NCBI GenBank assembly: GCA_041859375.1
Contig: JBHEKP010000202.1
Coordinates: 1 to 8,593 of the forward strand
Source: JBHEKP01 sp041859375
GTDB lineage: Bacteria; Hydrogenedentota; Hydrogenedentia; Hydrogenedentales; CAITNO01
Reading direction: 5' to 3'
Length of the DNA stretch: 8,593 nt
Shown one piece after another: positions 8,374 through 8,593 of this stretch (positions are counted from its first letter, which is position 1; each line of letters begins with the position of its first letter). Both the position numbers and the translations under genes were made by a program. The notes beneath the pieces are model-generated. The model made no database searches and had not been told where the DNA came from. It was given only the letters and a program-made list of their open reading frames with translations.

Positions 8374-8402
8374 ATGATAGGCGGGCATGAACACTATGAG
8401 TC
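8374..8402 (-). promoter_or_regulatory. Promoter of the C-M-R-V operon
   Basis: On the minus strand TATCAT (8379-8374) is a 5-of-6 match to the -10 consensus and ends 6 nt before the A of the C-gene ATG, which places the transcription start at or next to the start codon. With a 17-nt spacer the -35 position is GACTCA (8402-8397), only 2 of 6 to TTGACA. A poor -35 covered by an operator is the arrangement expected for a C-protein-dependent promoter. Confidence 0.6.
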
Positions 8403-8417
8403 TACAGGCTATAAGTG
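8392..8417 (-). promoter_or_regulatory. Tandem C-boxes (controller-protein operators)
   Basis: On the minus strand the distal site CACTTATAGCC (8417-8407) and the proximal site GACTCATAGTG (8402-8392) are separated by TGTA, with centres 15 bp apart. As I recall it, the distal half of the Esp1396I/PvuII-type operator is GACTTATAGTC, with a second similar half about 4 nt later; each site here matches GACTTATAGTC at 9 of 11 positions. The whole element also forms an imperfect inverted repeat (CACTATGAG / CTATAAGTG). The proximal site covers the -35 position and the distal one lies upstream, fitting activation from the distal site and repression from the proximal one. Confidence 0.72.
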
Positions 8418-8436
8418 GAACGGCTTGTGCCGAAAC

Positions 8437-8479
8437 AAAAAAAAACGCCCCCGCCGCGGTGTATGCCGTGGCGGGGGCG
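8437..8479 (-). terminator. Strong Rho-independent terminator of the gene at the right edge
   Basis: A 14-bp stem (8446-8459 with 8466-8479, one G-T pair) closes a 6-nt loop and is followed on the minus strand by nine T (complement of A 8437-8445). It ends 20 nt before the distal C-box, so it insulates the R-M operon promoter from read-through from the gene ending at 8511. Confidence 0.9.
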
Positions 8480-8510
8480 GGGGATGCCGTGGGGGCCGGG
8501 GGGCGGCGCC

Positions 8511-8593
8511 TTAGACGTTTTTGATCTTGGCGACGCGGGGGGCCTGGATGCGGTCCATCATGGGCATGGAACCGGCGAGGGGCCGTGCGTACT
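8511..8593 (-). CDS. C-terminal end of an unidentified protein (truncated by window edge)
   Basis: A minus-strand frame open to the window edge ends at TAA (8513-8511) and shows 26 residues ending in QAPRVAKIKNV, preceded by methionine-rich GSMPMMDRI. GC-rich codons match the chromosome, and a strong terminator follows 31 nt after the stop, so the reading is credible as a real gene end. The fragment is too short to assign a family. Confidence 0.6.
   Translation of the reverse strand, partial: YARPLAGSMPMMDRIQAPRVAKIKNV

Noticed and set aside
5188..8510. Transposon or integrase ends around the R-M operon
   Set aside because: No transposase, integrase, tRNA gene or convincing flanking direct repeats could be seen within the window.

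Overview
The window comes from a GC-rich bacterium. The chromosomal genes use mostly G/C third positions (for example 41 of 60 bases are G/C at 4921-4980). A secreted GH78 rhamnosidase, a bacterial glycerol kinase and a YraN-family fragment suit a free-living, polysaccharide-degrading organism. A Planctomycetes/Verrucomicrobia/Hydrogenedentes-like metagenomic lineage is a guess from style only; no rRNA or marker gene is present to settle it.

Layout. (1) 2-256 (+): C-terminal end of a YraN/UPF0102 protein, whose stop codon lies in the U-tract region of the terminator of the convergent rhamnosidase gene. (2) 306-3539 (-): a large exported alpha-L-rhamnosidase with both catalytic glutamate motifs intact. 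(3) 3540-3690: a compact divergent promoter region. (4) 3691-5187 (+): full-length glycerol kinase. (5) 5188-5328: a non-coding gap with four decamer TGGAC repeats. (6) 5329-8367 (-): a complete four-gene restriction-modification operon in the order C-M-R-V: small controller-type HTH regulator, Dcm/EcoRII-like C5-cytosine methyltransferase, EcoRII-like endonuclease, and Vsr mismatch endonuclease. (7) 8437-8479: a strong minus-strand terminator belonging to the next gene. (8) 8511-8593 (-): the last 26 codons of an unidentified gene.

The most interesting part is the R-M operon. C overlaps M and M overlaps R by ATGA, and V begins 5 nt after R, so the four genes form one translationally coupled unit. 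Upstream of C are two 11-bp sites, CACTTATAGCC and GACTCATAGTG, 4 bp apart. They closely resemble the tandem C-protein operators of the PvuII/Esp1396I group. The proximal site covers the place of a very poor -35 element, and the -10 (TATCAT) lies so close to the ATG that the mRNA is probably leaderless. Inferred working model: C activates, then represses, a single promoter that drives methylation of a CCWGG-type site, cleavage of unmethylated copies by R, and repair of the T:G mismatches that arise when the methylated cytosine deaminates. Base composition is mosaic: the outer genes C and V are GC-rich like the chromosome, and the inner pair M and R is much more AT-rich, which suggests assembly from different sources.
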